Source: Billgrantia pellis
GTDB taxonomy: Bacteria; Pseudomonadota; Gammaproteobacteria; Pseudomonadales; Halomonadaceae
DNA: 64,000 bases
Direction of reading: 5' to 3'
Assembly: GCF_008297955.1 (NCBI RefSeq)
Contig: NZ_VTPY01000004.1
Span: 496,001-560,000, forward strand
Each line of letters begins with the position of its first letter. Position 1 is the first letter of the stretch. Under the pieces are notes generated by a model. The model did no database searches. It saw nothing but the letters and a program-made list of their open reading frames with translations, and was not told the origin of the DNA. Below, piece after piece: positions 1-12,960 of the stretch. The position numbers and the translations under genes were made by a program.

Positions 1-273
1 GAAGCTGTCGGGTGCCCAATCGCTGGCGTTGTGGACGATGGCCCGCAGTGACTTCGTTTCGCCCTTGAGGCGGGCAATGAAGTCGAGGATTCCCGCCTCG
101 CTGGAGAAATCCGCCGGCAGGGTCACGATGCCCCGGCTGCGCATGGCCTCGAGCTCGGGTCGCTCGCGGCGGTAGCTGACGATGACCGGATGACCGTCGT
201 CGACCAGCCGCTCGGCGCAGTGGCGCCCCAGGCGCCGGCCCCCCCCGGTGATCAGGATCGGTGCGGCGCTCAT
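1..273 (-). CDS. folM: Dihydromonapterin reductase FolM, N-terminal part (cut by window edge)
   Basis: The first 91 codons of a short-chain dehydrogenase/reductase are visible; the rest lies beyond base 1. The N-terminus has the SDR nucleotide-binding motif TGGGRRLG (residues 9-16) and, near residue 81, HNAS, the NAG-type motif of the family. The phrases ILITGGGRRLG, PVIVSY and LRAIVHNAS match FolM rather than general SDRs. FolM reduces dihydromonapterin (weakly dihydrofolate) with NADPH to give tetrahydromonapterin, the cofactor of phenylalanine hydroxylase in some gammaproteobacteria. The ATG overlaps the stop codon of the upstream fre-like gene (ATGA, 270-273), so the two are translationally coupled. 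A general SDR is the alternative. Confidence 0.82.
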   Translation of the reverse strand, partial: MSAAPILITGGGRRLGRHCAERLVDDGHPVIVSYRRERPELEAMRSRGIVTLPADFSSEAGILDFIARLKGETKSLRAIVHNASDWAPDSF

Positions 274-1049
274 CCCGCGCTTCCCCGTCGCAGCACGCCG
301 GTGATGGGCACCAGAGGCTGGCGCGGCGCATAGGCAAAGACATCGGAAAAGACCCGCGATGATTCGAGACCCAGCGAAGCCAGGACGTCGACACAGGCGT
401 AAACCATGCCCGGCGAGCCGGAAAGGTAGACGTCATGGCCGCTGACGTCGTCCAACGCCGCAGCCAGCGCCTGGTCGATGCGTCCCAGATGCCCCTGGAT
501 GCGCTCACCGCTAACGGGGGTTTCCGGGGTCAATTCGGTCACCAGATGGAAGCGTACGCCGTCATGGCTCCCGGCCCACTCTCGCGGCAGGCTCTCGAGA
601 TAGAGGTCGCGGCGCTCGCGAGCCGCCCACCAGAGGTCGATTTCACGCTCCGGCGCCTCGCGCAGCGACGCCTCGACGATCGCCTTCATCTGGGCGAAGC
701 CGGTGCCGGCCGCGATCAGCAGCAGCGGTCGCCGGCTGGTTTCGTCCAGCACGCAGTCGCCGCCCGGCAGGCGCAAGGTGAGACGCTCGGCGATCTGCAT
801 CAGCTCGCGCAATCGCGCGGAGTTCTCCCGCTCGGGCCAGTGCTGGATGTGCAGTTCCAAAGTGCCGTCGTCGGTATGAGCATTGGCGATGGAGAACGGC
901 ACCCAGATGTCGTCGTCCAGCTTGAGTTCCAGGTACTGGCCCGGCGCGTGCGCCATGGCCTCGGGGCGACCCTCCAGGTATACCCGAAAGACATCGGGGG
1001 TCAGATCCTCCACCGCCGTGATCTGGCAGGTCAGGGTCCTTGGCGTCAT
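270..1049 (-). CDS. fre: NAD(P)H-flavin reductase (Fre-like)
   Basis: A 259-residue ferredoxin-NADP reductase-like protein. The FAD/flavin-binding barrel occupies about residues 1-100, with the flavin-contact motif PFSIAN at 51-56. The NAD(P)-binding half follows, with GTGFAQMKA at 115-123 and a C-terminal YLSGSPGM segment near residue 208. It has no iron-sulfur or haem domain, so it matches the simple Fre/LuxG type that makes free reduced flavin in the cytoplasm. It sits directly after ubiD with a 4-bp overlap (1046-1049). This is the ubiD-fre order known from Escherichia coli and fits supply of reduced FMN for UbiX/UbiD prenyl-FMN chemistry. LuxG-type reductase is a close alternative. Confidence 0.88.
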   Translation of the reverse strand: MTPRTLTCQITAVEDLTPDVFRVYLEGRPEAMAHAPGQYLELKLDDDIWVPFSIANAHTDDGTLELHIQHWPERENSARLRELMQIAERLTLRLPGGDCVLDETSRRPLLLIAAGTGFAQMKAIVEASLREAPEREIDLWWAARERRDLYLESLPREWAGSHDGVRFHLVTELTPETPVSGERIQGHLGRIDQALAAALDDVSGHDVYLSGSPGMVYACVDVLASLGLESSRVFSDVFAYAPRQPLVPITGVLRRGSAG

Positions 1050-2545
1050 GCGTGCCTCTTGTCGTCAGGGTGTGGGGGCAGGTCGATGCCCAGTTCGTTC
1101 CAGCGTTCGCTGACGCGAGCCTTGACGGCCTCGTCCATGACGATGGGCGTGCCCCATTCTCGATCGGTCTCGCCGGGCCATTTGCTGGTGGCGTCCAGCC
1201 CCATCTTCGACCCCAGCCCCGCCACCGGCGAGGCGAAGTCGAGGTAGTCGATCGGGGTGTTCTCGACCATCACGGTATCCCGGGCCGGGTCCATGCGGGT
1301 GGTGATGGCCCAGATCACGTCCTTCCAATCGCGGGCATCGACGTCGTCGTCGAGTACTACCACGAACTTGGTGTACATGAACTGGCGCAGGAAGCTCCAG
1401 ACCCCCATCATCACGCGCTTGGCATGGCCCGGGTACTGTTTTTTCATGGTCACCACCGCCATGCGATAGGAGCAACCCTCCGGCGGCAGGTAGAAGTCGA
1501 CGATTTCGGGAAACTGCTTGCACAGGATCGGTACGAATACCTCGTTGAGCGCGACGCCCAGAATCGCCGGCTCGTCGGGTGGCCGCCCGGTGTAGGTCGA
1601 ATGGTAGATGGCGTCGCGGCGCATGGTCAGGCGCGTCACCGTGAACACCGGAAACTCGTCAACCTCGTTGTAGTAGCCGGTATGGTCACCGTAGGGCCCC
1701 TCCGGCGCCATGTCGTCGGGGTAGATGTATCCCTCAAGGATGATTTCGGCGGAGGCCGGCACCTCGAGATCGGCGTGGCCGCACTTGACCAGCTCGGTGC
1801 GCGAACCGCGCAGGAGCCCGGCGAAGGCGTACTCGGAGAGGGTATCGGGAACCGGGGTCACCGCGCCGAGGATGGTGGCCGGATCGGCACCCAGCGCCAC
1901 CGCCACCGGAAAGGGCTCGCCGGGGTTCGTATGCTGGAACTCCTGGAAGTCCAGCGCGCCGCCTCGATGGGAGAGCCAGCGCATGATCAGCCGGTTGCGG
2001 GAAAGCTTCTGCTGGCGGTAGATGCCCAGGTTCTGGCGCTTCTTGTGCGGCCCGCGAGTGACCACCAGCGGCCAGGTGACGAGCGGCGCGGCGTCGCCGG
2101 GCCAGCAATGCTGGATCGGCAGCCGGTCGAGATCGACGTCGTCGCCCTCTAGCACCACGTCTTGCACCGGGGCGCTGCGTACCGTCTTCGGCCCCATGCT
2201 CATCACTTGCTTGAAGATGGGCAGCTTGTCCCAGGCGTCGCGAAAGCCCTTGGGCGGATCGGGTTCCTTGAGAAAGGCGAGCAGCTTGCCCACCTCGCGC
2301 AGGGCCTCGACACTGTCCTGCCCCATGCCCATGGCGACCCGCTTCGGCGTGCCGAACAGGTTACCCAGCAGCGGCATGTCGTGACCCTTGACGTTTTCGA
2401 ACAGCAACGCCGGGCCGCTGGCACGCAGGGTGCGATCGCAGATCTCGGTGATCTCGAGATAGGGGTCCACCTCGGCGCTGACACGTACCAGTTCGCCCTG
2501 TGCCTCCAGGGTCGCGATGAAGTCGCGTAGGTCTCGGTACTTCAT
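1046..2545 (-). CDS. ubiD: 4-hydroxy-3-polyprenylbenzoate decarboxylase UbiD
   Basis: A 499-residue protein, close to the 497 residues of the E. coli enzyme. UbiD decarboxylates 4-hydroxy-3-octaprenylbenzoate in ubiquinone synthesis with the prenylated FMN made by UbiX. The start [14 protein letters not shown] is typical. The family-typical segments [10 protein letters not shown] and [13 protein letters not shown] are present, and the C-terminus carries [14 protein letters not shown]. It overlaps the downstream fre-like gene by 4 bp, which argues for one operon. The terminator of rho lies just upstream, so the operon probably has its own promoter in the 70-bp gap or is read through from rho. 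Confidence 0.96.
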   Translation of the reverse strand: MKYRDLRDFIATLEAQGELVRVSAEVDPYLEITEICDRTLRASGPALLFENVKGHDMPLLGNLFGTPKRVAMGMGQDSVEALREVGKLLAFLKEPDPPKGFRDAWDKLPIFKQVMSMGPKTVRSAPVQDVVLEGDDVDLDRLPIQHCWPGDAAPLVTWPLVVTRGPHKKRQNLGIYRQQKLSRNRLIMRWLSHRGGALDFQEFQHTNPGEPFPVAVALGADPATILGAVTPVPDTLSEYAFAGLLRGSRTELVKCGHADLEVPASAEIILEGYIYPDDMAPEGPYGDHTGYYNEVDEFPVFTVTRLTMRRDAIYHSTYTGRPPDEPAILGVALNEVFVPILCKQFPEIVDFYLPPEGCSYRMAVVTMKKQYPGHAKRVMMGVWSFLRQFMYTKFVVVLDDDVDARDWKDVIWAITTRMDPARDTVMVENTPIDYLDFASPVAGLGSKMGLDATSKWPGETDREWGTPIVMDEAVKARVSERWNELGIDLPPHPDDKRHA

Positions 2546-2571
2546 TCGGCTCTTCCGGTTCCAGAATGACG

Positions 2572-2600
2572 AAAGGGGCAGCTTAGCATGCCGCCCCTTT
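2572..2600 (-). terminator. Intrinsic terminator downstream of rho
   Basis: A perfect 8-bp stem (AAAGGGGC, 2572-2579, pairing with GCCCCTTT, 2593-2600) encloses a 13-nt loop. It lies 17 bp beyond the rho stop codon on the minus strand and the stem ends in a short T run. It separates rho from the ubiD operon. Confidence 0.7.
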
Positions 2601-2617
2601 CCGCACCGCCGTTCAGC

Positions 2618-3877
2618 TTAGCGGCGTTTCATGGCTTCAAAGAACTCGAGGTTAGTCTTGGTGTCCTTGAGCCGGTCGATAAGGAATTCCGTCGCCGCGG
2701 TGTCGTCCATCGGGTTGAGCAGCTTGCGCAGAATCCACATGCGCTGCATCTCGTCCTCGGAGGCGATCAGATCCTCGCGGCGGGTACCCGAGCGGCGAAT
2801 GTTGAGGGCCGGATAGACACGGCGCTCGGCGAGCTTGCGGTCGAGGTGGGCTTCCATGTTGCCGGTGCCCTTGAACTCCTCGAAGATCACCTCGTCCATC
2901 TTGGAGCCGGTATCGACCAGCGCGGTGGCGATGATAGTCAGGCTACCGCCTTCCTCGATGTTGCGCGCGGCACCAAAAAAGCGCTTGGGCTTCTCCAGGG
3001 CGTGGGCGTCGACACCGCCGGTGAGTACCTTGCCGGAGCTCGGCACCACGGTATTGTAGGCGCGTGCCAGGCGGGTGATGGAGTCGAGCAGGATCACCAC
3101 GTCCTTCTTGTGCTCGACCAGACGCTTGGCCTTCTCGATGACCATCTCGGCGACCTGCACGTGGCGTGCCGGCGGCTCGTCGAAGGTCGAGGCGACCACC
3201 TCGCCGCGCACGGTGCGCGACATCTCGGTTACCTCTTCCGGGCGCTCGTCGATCAGCAATACGATCAGGTGGCACTCGGGATTGTTGCGCGTGATCGAGG
3301 TGGCGATGTTCTGCAGCATCAGCGTTTTGCCCGCCTTGGGCGGCGAGACGATCAGGCCGCGCTGGCCCTTGCCGATGGGTGCGGTGAGATCGATGATGCG
3401 TGCGGTGAGATCCTCGGTGGAACCGTTGCCGATCTCCATGCGTAGCCGTTCCTGGGGGAACAGCGGCGTGAGGTTCTCGAACAGGATCTTGTGCTTGGCG
3501 TTTTCCGGCTTGTCGAAGTTGATCTGGCTGACCTTGAGCAGCGCGAAATAGCGCTCGCCTTCCTTCGGCGGACGAATCTTGCCGGAGATCGAATCGCCCT
3601 TGCGCAGATTGAAGCGGCGGATCTGCGATGGCGAGACGTAGATGTCGTCGGGGCCGGCCAGGTAGGAGCTGTCGGCGCTGCGCAGGAAACCGAAGCCATC
3701 CTGAAGGATTTCCAGTACGCCATCGCCGTAGATATCCTCGCCGCTCTTGGCGTGCTTCTTGAGGATGGCGAAGATGATGTCCTGCTTGCGCGAGCGCGCC
3801 AGGTTGTCGATGCCCATCTCGCGGGCGATCTCCAGGAGCTCTGGCACGGGTTTTTGCTTGAGTTCGGTAAGATTCAT
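2618..3877 (-). CDS. rho: Transcription termination factor Rho
   Basis: A full-length 419-residue Rho, the same length as the E. coli protein. The N-terminal RNA-binding domain shows GFGFLR (61-66) and [13 protein letters not shown] (near 77-89). The ATPase domain has Walker A SPPKAGKT (178-185), Walker B VVILLDS (near 260), the Q-loop and the SGTRREDL segment near 365. The hexameric helicase ends untranslated or unstructured transcripts. trxA, a frequent upstream neighbour of rho in related bacteria, is absent here; a 445-bp gap and a divergent ppx lie upstream. A long leader is expected because Rho limits its own transcription in E. coli. Confidence 0.98.
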   Translation of the reverse strand: MNLTELKQKPVPELLEIAREMGIDNLARSRKQDIIFAILKKHAKSGEDIYGDGVLEILQDGFGFLRSADSSYLAGPDDIYVSPSQIRRFNLRKGDSISGKIRPPKEGERYFALLKVSQINFDKPENAKHKILFENLTPLFPQERLRMEIGNGSTEDLTARIIDLTAPIGKGQRGLIVSPPKAGKTLMLQNIATSITRNNPECHLIVLLIDERPEEVTEMSRTVRGEVVASTFDEPPARHVQVAEMVIEKAKRLVEHKKDVVILLDSITRLARAYNTVVPSSGKVLTGGVDAHALEKPKRFFGAARNIEEGGSLTIIATALVDTGSKMDEVIFEEFKGTGNMEAHLDRKLAERRVYPALNIRRSGTRREDLIASEDEMQRMWILRKLLNPMDDTAATEFLIDRLKDTKTNLEFFEAMKRR

Positions 3878-4322
3878 CGGTGTGTTCGGAAGTTGCTCAT
3901 GTCAGCGTGGCGGCACGGCGCCGTGGGAATGGTGCAGAAAGAACGAAACGCCGCTTGGGTGCGTTCAGAGCCGGGAGGCCTCCGCTCGCAGGCGATGACC
4001 GGCGCGGTACGGCCTCAAAGCGAAAGGGCCGTCGGCACGGGATCGTGTTCGAGGGAGCAGCGCTTCTTGTCGCCTGGACTCATCGCCTGGTGCGTTTCAA
4101 GTGCCACCATGGCTTCCGGCACATGACAACGAGCGACAATAAAGGGGCTGTCTGACGACTTGATGTTGACCGCGACGCGGTCGGAAAGCATTCGGAACAG
4201 GCGAACGACCCGATGTTAGTCAAGGGCGGCGACGAACGCAAGCCCATACGAACATACGCACTGCAATTGACACGCTTCAGGTCTCACCGCACCCTTGGGC
4301 CATTCACGATCAGGATGCCGCG
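3878..4322. other. Divergent intergenic region rho/ppx
   Basis: This 445-bp region separates the divergent rho and ppx genes and must hold both promoters and the rho leader. It contains a 12-bp perfect palindrome CACGGCGCCGTG (3914-3925) close to the rho start and one TTGACA (4267-4272) facing ppx, but I could not find a well-spaced -10 partner. Short open frames here look like chance in GC-rich DNA. I see no RNA gene. Confidence 0.45.
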
Positions 4323-5858
4323 ATGACATCACCCATGGAACGGCCCTCTCTCGCCCCCGACTCGACCCAGCCCTCCGCCGTGCAGCGACTGGCCGCGATC
4401 GACCTAGGCTCCAACAGTTTCCATTTGCTGGTCGCCCACTACCAGGACGATCGCCTGCAGGTGGTCGCCCGACGCGGCGAGAAAGTACAGCTGGCCGCCG
4501 GGCTCGATGACGAAGGCAAGCTCGAAGAGGCCGCCATGCAGCGGGCACTGGATTGCCTGGCCCGCTTCGCCCCTTTCATCACCGATATACCGCCGGGGCA
4601 GCTGCGGGTGGTGGGCACCAACGCCTTGCGCGATGCCAGCAACAGCCAGGCCTTCATCGACCGTGCCGAGGCTTTGCTGGGGCAGCGTATCGAGATCATC
4701 GGCGGCCGAGAGGAAGCCAGGCTGATCTACCTGGGCGCGGCCCATTCACTGGCCGAGAACGGTCGTCGGTTGATCATCGATATCGGCGGTGGCTCCACCG
4801 AGTTCATCATTGGTGAGCAGTTCGAACCTCTGGCCCTGGAGAGCCTGCAGCTAGGCTGCGTGACCTATACCCGTCGCTTCTTCGCCGACGGCGAGATCAG
4901 CGAGAAGCGCATGCGCCGCGCCGAACTGGCGGCGCTATCGGAGCTGGCCAACATCCGCCGCCCCTATCGTGAGCTGGGCTGGGACGACCCGGTGGGATCC
5001 AGCGGCACGATCAAGGCCGCGGCCTCCGTCATCGCTGCGGCAGACGAGGATGCCGCCGATGGCGTGGTCACCCACGCGGGGCTCAAACGGATGCGTGCCG
5101 CCCTGATCGACTGCGCGCATCTCGATGGCGTGGCCCTGGAGGGACTAAAGGCGGATCGCGCCCGCGTTTTCCCTGCCGGGGTGGCGATTCTCGGCGCCAT
5201 TTTCGAGGCTTTCAATCTGGAGCATCTTCGCTACGCCGACGGCGCCCTGCGCGAAGGGGTGCTCTACGACATGGTGGGTCGCAACGGTCCCGAGGATTCG
5301 CGTCTAAAGACGCTGATCTCGCTGCAGCAACGTCACGGCGTCGACCCACGCCAGGGCGCCAACGTTGCCGTCTCGGCCGCTGAGCTACTGGCTCAGGTGC
5401 GCGACACGTGGGAGCTCAGTGACGATCAGGCACGCTTTCTCGATTGGGCCGCCCGCCTGCACGAGATCGGCCTGGCAATCTCGCATAGCCAGTTCCATCG
5501 CCATGGCGCCTATCTGCTGGCGCACTCCGACCTGGCCGGCTTCTCGCGGCCCGAGCAGCAGCTTCTGGCGTTCCTGGTACGCGCCCACCGGCGCAAGTTC
5601 CCACACCGAGAATGGCGCGCCTTACCCGGCTCGCAGCAACTTCCCTGCGCACGTCTGGCCCGGCTGCTGCGCCTGGCCGTGCTGCTCAATCACTCCCGCG
5701 CCGAGCAGCCCCCCGCCACGCCGCGCCTGGAGGTACACGGCGACGCTATGCGTCTCACTTTGAGCGGCAATGAGAGCGACCACACCTTGCTGCAGACTGA
5801 CCTCGAGCAGGAAGTGGTCTATCAGAAGGCGGCAGGCTTCAACCTGGTGCTGGGCTGA
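4323..5858 (+). CDS. ppx: Exopolyphosphatase (Ppx/GppA family)
   Basis: A 511-residue Ppx/GppA phosphatase. Two ASKHA-fold phosphate-binding motifs are visible: AIDLGSNS (25-32) and DIGGGSTE (153-160). The C-terminal HD-like domain (LDWAARLHEIG and the following SHSQFHRHGAYLL) supports the long Ppx form. Ppx removes terminal phosphates from polyphosphate; GppA paralogues act on pppGpp, and the sequence alone does not separate the two fully. The ATG at 4323 is taken; a second ATG at 4335 is possible because the first 20 residues are not conserved-looking. Its 3' end overlaps tilS tail to tail by 20 bp. Confidence 0.9.
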   Translation: MTSPMERPSLAPDSTQPSAVQRLAAIDLGSNSFHLLVAHYQDDRLQVVARRGEKVQLAAGLDDEGKLEEAAMQRALDCLARFAPFITDIPPGQLRVVGTNALRDASNSQAFIDRAEALLGQRIEIIGGREEARLIYLGAAHSLAENGRRLIIDIGGGSTEFIIGEQFEPLALESLQLGCVTYTRRFFADGEISEKRMRRAELAALSELANIRRPYRELGWDDPVGSSGTIKAAASVIAAADEDAADGVVTHAGLKRMRAALIDCAHLDGVALEGLKADRARVFPAGVAILGAIFEAFNLEHLRYADGALREGVLYDMVGRNGPEDSRLKTLISLQQRHGVDPRQGANVAVSAAELLAQVRDTWELSDDQARFLDWAARLHEIGLAISHSQFHRHGAYLLAHSDLAGFSRPEQQLLAFLVRAHRRKFPHREWRALPGSQQLPCARLARLLRLAVLLNHSRAEQPPATPRLEVHGDAMRLTLSGNESDHTLLQTDLEQEVVYQKAAGFNLVLG

Positions 5859-7152
5859 CCGGACAGGTCGGGTCGTGTTCGCCAGGTTGCGCCCGCCAGC
5901 CAACCGCCACCGCGACCCATCGCCGCTCCGGCAGCAGCGCCGCTACCGGCGTCCCCTCGTGCCAGGCCACCAGCAGACGCTCGCGCATCCATGGCGGTAC
6001 GTCCGTCTCCTGCAGCAAACGTTTCAGATCGCGTCTCCCCCGCCGCGGCAAGCGCAGGCTCTCGCCCCCTTGGCGCGGCGTGAGGCGCAGCCGAGCCTGT
6101 TCACCATCCTGGCGGACGAGCGTGACGTCGACGGCTCCCCAAGGGGTGGCCAGCGGCGAGGCGCCATTCCACTCGACCTGCCACGTCGGCGCCAGCGGCT
6201 GCCGGCTCGGCAGCAGATAAAGGTGGTCGCGCCACACCCGCGCCTCGGCACCGTCCCAGGCGACCCGCGCCCGGGCGTCACGACGCGCACCGAGTTGGGT
6301 GAGTAGTGCCTCAAGGCGCGCCTCGGGCGGCGTCGACAGCCCGAGACGATGGCAGGCATGTCGCAGCAGCGCGCGTCGACGCGCTGGCGACAGGCGCACC
6401 AGTCCAGCCGACGCCAGGCACGCGGGATCTCCTCCCTGGGCGGCCAGATCCTCCGCGGCCTGCTCGGCAATCAGCGCCTCGGCCTCGGCGGCGTGACGCG
6501 CACTGTTCGCCAGCGACTTGGCGGCATGCGACCAACGTTGCGTCAACAGTGGCATCACCATGCGGCGTAAAAAGTTGCGGTCAAGCGCTTCGTCGGCGTT
6601 GGAGGGGTCCTCGATCCAGCGCAGGCCAAGCCGCTCGGCTTCCGCCTCGAGTTCGGCTCGCGAACAGGCGAGCAGAGGGCGCTCAAGGCGCCTGCCCTGC
6701 CACTCACGGCCCGGCGGCATGCCCGCCAGGCCGCGCACGCCGCTTCCACGTAGCGCGGCAAGCAGAAAGGTCTCGGCCTGGTCGTCGCGGTGCTGGCCCA
6801 GCCATAGCGTCTCGCCCGGCGCCACGCGACGGGCGAAGGCGGCATAGCGCGATTGGCGCGCCGCTCCCTCCAACCCCAGCCCGGCGTCGCGGTCGACCGT
6901 CACCCGCTCGACGAACAGCGGTACGCCGAGCCGCGAGGCGAGCCGGCGGCAGTGCATCTCGAAGTGATCGGCAGCGGCCTGCAAGCCATGATTGACGTGC
7001 AGCGCATGCAGCGGCCGTGGGTGGCGCCGGCACGCCGCCACCGCGAGGGAGAGCAGCAGGCTCGAATCCAGCCCGCCGGAGAGCGCCACCCAGACGACAC
7101 GCCCCGGCGGGGTCTCCGCCAGGGCGTCGTCGATGGTCGCTTGCAGGGACAT
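5839..7152 (-). CDS. tilS: tRNA(Ile)-lysidine synthetase TilS
   Basis: A 437-residue N-type PP-loop ATPase. The PP-loop SGGLDSS lies at 25-31, followed by HVNHGL and the LGQHRDDQAET segment near 120 that marks TilS. The C-terminal tRNA-recognition domains run to the end. TilS converts the wobble cytidine of tRNA-Ile(CAU) to lysidine, which is essential for AUA decoding. It lies downstream of accA as in E. coli, but a 155-bp gap with a dispersed repeat intervenes. The last 20 bp overlap the end of the convergent ppx gene. Confidence 0.96.
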   Translation of the reverse strand: MSLQATIDDALAETPPGRVVWVALSGGLDSSLLLSLAVAACRRHPRPLHALHVNHGLQAAADHFEMHCRRLASRLGVPLFVERVTVDRDAGLGLEGAARQSRYAAFARRVAPGETLWLGQHRDDQAETFLLAALRGSGVRGLAGMPPGREWQGRRLERPLLACSRAELEAEAERLGLRWIEDPSNADEALDRNFLRRMVMPLLTQRWSHAAKSLANSARHAAEAEALIAEQAAEDLAAQGGDPACLASAGLVRLSPARRRALLRHACHRLGLSTPPEARLEALLTQLGARRDARARVAWDGAEARVWRDHLYLLPSRQPLAPTWQVEWNGASPLATPWGAVDVTLVRQDGEQARLRLTPRQGGESLRLPRRGRRDLKRLLQETDVPPWMRERLLVAWHEGTPVAALLPERRWVAVAVGWRAQPGEHDPTCPVSPAPG

Positions 7153-7182
7153 TGAAAAACCTCCGGCCTAGCGGGGCCGCTT

Positions 7183-7298
7183 CGAGCGAAGGCCAGACCA
7201 GGCAAAAATCGGCGCAAAAGCGGACCGGGCTCGCGCACGAGTTTACTTTAGTAAATGAGATTTTAAGCCGATTTTTAACGAAGTATGGCCGAGCGCAG
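7183..7298. repeat. Dispersed intergenic repeat, family B, copy 1
   Basis: This 116-bp block is similar to 35356-35578. Shared pieces are CGAGCGAAGG at the left end, GGCAAAAATCGG (7201-7212) and a right arm of about 62 bp (7237-7298) ending GTATGGCCGAGCGCAG. AAAAATCGG (7204-7212) and CCGATTTTT (7268-7276) form inverted repeats. The right end is 9 bp from the accA stop codon. It is AT-richer than its surroundings and apparently noncoding. Confidence 0.75.
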
Positions 7299-7307
7299 AA
7301 AGGCCCG

Positions 7308-8261
<954 letters not shown>

Positions 8262-8398
8262 AGTGGCTGGGCCGCCTTGTCATTGCTGTCGCCGGGGCAT
8301 GATGAACGCTGTTCGTCCCGGAAGCCATAAAATCGAGTGTCGGGCATTATCGCACCCTCAACGCACGGCGCAAGGCGCGGAACAGCGGCTTTTCCGGC

Positions 8399-8483
8399 GA
8401 CAGGTCTCTGCGGAGGCGCTGTGAACCCATCCCTGGGCGCTACTTTTGCCATCCATGGCAAAAGACCTCCGCTGCGACCTGTC
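8399..8483. repeat. 85-bp palindromic (MITE-like) element
   Basis: Nested inverted repeats span the block: GACAGGTC (8399-8406) with GACCTGTC (8476-8483), GCGGAGG (8410-8416) with CCTCCGC (8466-8472), and CTTTTGCCAT (8443-8452) with ATGGCAAAAG (8455-8464). It is flanked by CCGGCG at 8394-8399 and 8485-8490. At 45056-45079 a similar sequence has CCGGCG only once and lacks the hairpin, as an unoccupied site would. It lies in the 501-bp accA-dnaE gap (8262-8762), which otherwise holds the family A repeat and the 16-mer at 8503-8518. Confidence 0.65.
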
Positions 8484-8540
8484 CCCGGCGCCGCTCGCAG
8501 CCGTATGACCGAGCGCAGACACTTTTCGCAGGCCTTGGGA

Positions 8541-8751
8541 AGCGCTGAACAAATTGACGAGCGAGATGAAGCACAAGGCGCACGGAGCACAGTACCGAGC
8601 GAAGCGACAAACAGCCGTAGGCTGGGCCCCGAAGGGGCGAGAAGCCGAAGGCTGCGAGTCAACCGGAGCCTATGAGGTATATGTGAGGATTCCGACCGGG
8701 CTGGCGCACCAGCACCGCGCAACGCAGTGATTCGCTCGCGCAGGCATTTGT
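8541..8751. repeat. Dispersed intergenic repeat, family A, copy 1
   Basis: This 211-bp block aligns along its length with 45094-45270, with roughly nine of ten bases identical outside one 33-bp gap and one single-base gap. It lies between the accA start and the dnaE stop, ending 11 bp from the dnaE stop codon. Conserved landmarks are AACAAATTG, CAACAGCCGTAGGC-like, GGGGCGAGAAGCCGAA, CAACCGGAGCCTATG and GATTCGCTCGCGCAG. It is probably noncoding, although one minus-strand frame stays open through it. Confidence 0.85.
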
Positions 8752-8762
8752 GCAGTGTTTCC

Positions 8763-12266
<3,504 letters not shown>

Positions 12267-12348
12267 GATGGACTCGGCGCTTGGCAGTGAATGAACCGCA
12301 CGTAAACAGGGCGAACAGGCAAACGCAAACTTGGGCTGACCGACCGTG

Positions 12349-12960
12349 CTAGAGCAGCGCCAGCTGTCCCTTCAACGGAGCGAAGCTGCGGCGGTGCTCG
12401 GGCAAGGGCCCGTGGCGCTCCAGGGCGTCCAGGTGCTCAGGCGTCGGATAGCCCTTGTGGCGGGCGAAGCCGTACTCGGGATACAGGGCATCGAGCGCCA
12501 CCATCTGCGCATCGCGAGCCACCTTGGCCAGAATCGAGGCGGCGGCAATGGCCGGGTGACGGGCATCGCCCTTGACCACCGCCTGGCCGGGGACATGATG
12601 CCCGGGCAGGCGATTGCCGTCCACCAGCAGGTATTCCGGCACCAACGGCAGCGCATCGATGGCTCGGCGCATGGCCAGGTGAGTGGCGTGGTAGATATTG
12701 AGCTCGTCGACCTCGGCATGATTCGCCTCGGCCACGGCGAAGGCCAGCGCCTTGTCGCGGATCTCGGCATCGAGCTCGACGCGTCGCTGCGGCGAGAGCT
12801 TCTTGGAGTCGGTCAGGCCCGCGATCGGCCGCAGCGGGTCGAGGATGGCGGCGGCGGCGACCACCGCGCCGATCAACGGCCCTCGGCCGACCTCGTCGAC
12901 ACCGGCCAGCAGATGGCCCTGATAGTCGACCACCAGAGAAGGAAACGGACAGTCAATCAT
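12349..12960 (-). CDS. rnhB: Ribonuclease HII
   Basis: RNase HII removes RNA from RNA-DNA hybrids, including single ribonucleotides in DNA. The active-site motif [10 protein letters not shown] lies near the N-terminus, followed by TDSKKL and, later, the conserved VDGNRLPG and [12 protein letters not shown] segments. I take the ATG at 12960, which gives [20 protein letters not shown] and 203 residues, matching the family length. An upstream ATG at 12993 would add 11 residues inside lpxB. The chosen start overlaps the lpxB stop by 8 bp, so translation is probably coupled. Confidence 0.95.
   Translation of the reverse strand: MIDCPFPSLVVDYQGHLLAGVDEVGRGPLIGAVVAAAAILDPLRPIAGLTDSKKLSPQRRVELDAEIRDKALAFAVAEANHAEVDELNIYHATHLAMRRAIDALPLVPEYLLVDGNRLPGHHVPGQAVVKGDARHPAIAAASILAKVARDAQMVALDALYPEYGFARHKGYPTPEHLDALERHGPLPEHRRSFAPLKGQLALL

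Noticed and set aside
1040..2152. A 370-codon plus-strand frame
   Set aside because: It is the antisense reading of ubiD with histidine/arginine-rich random peptide.
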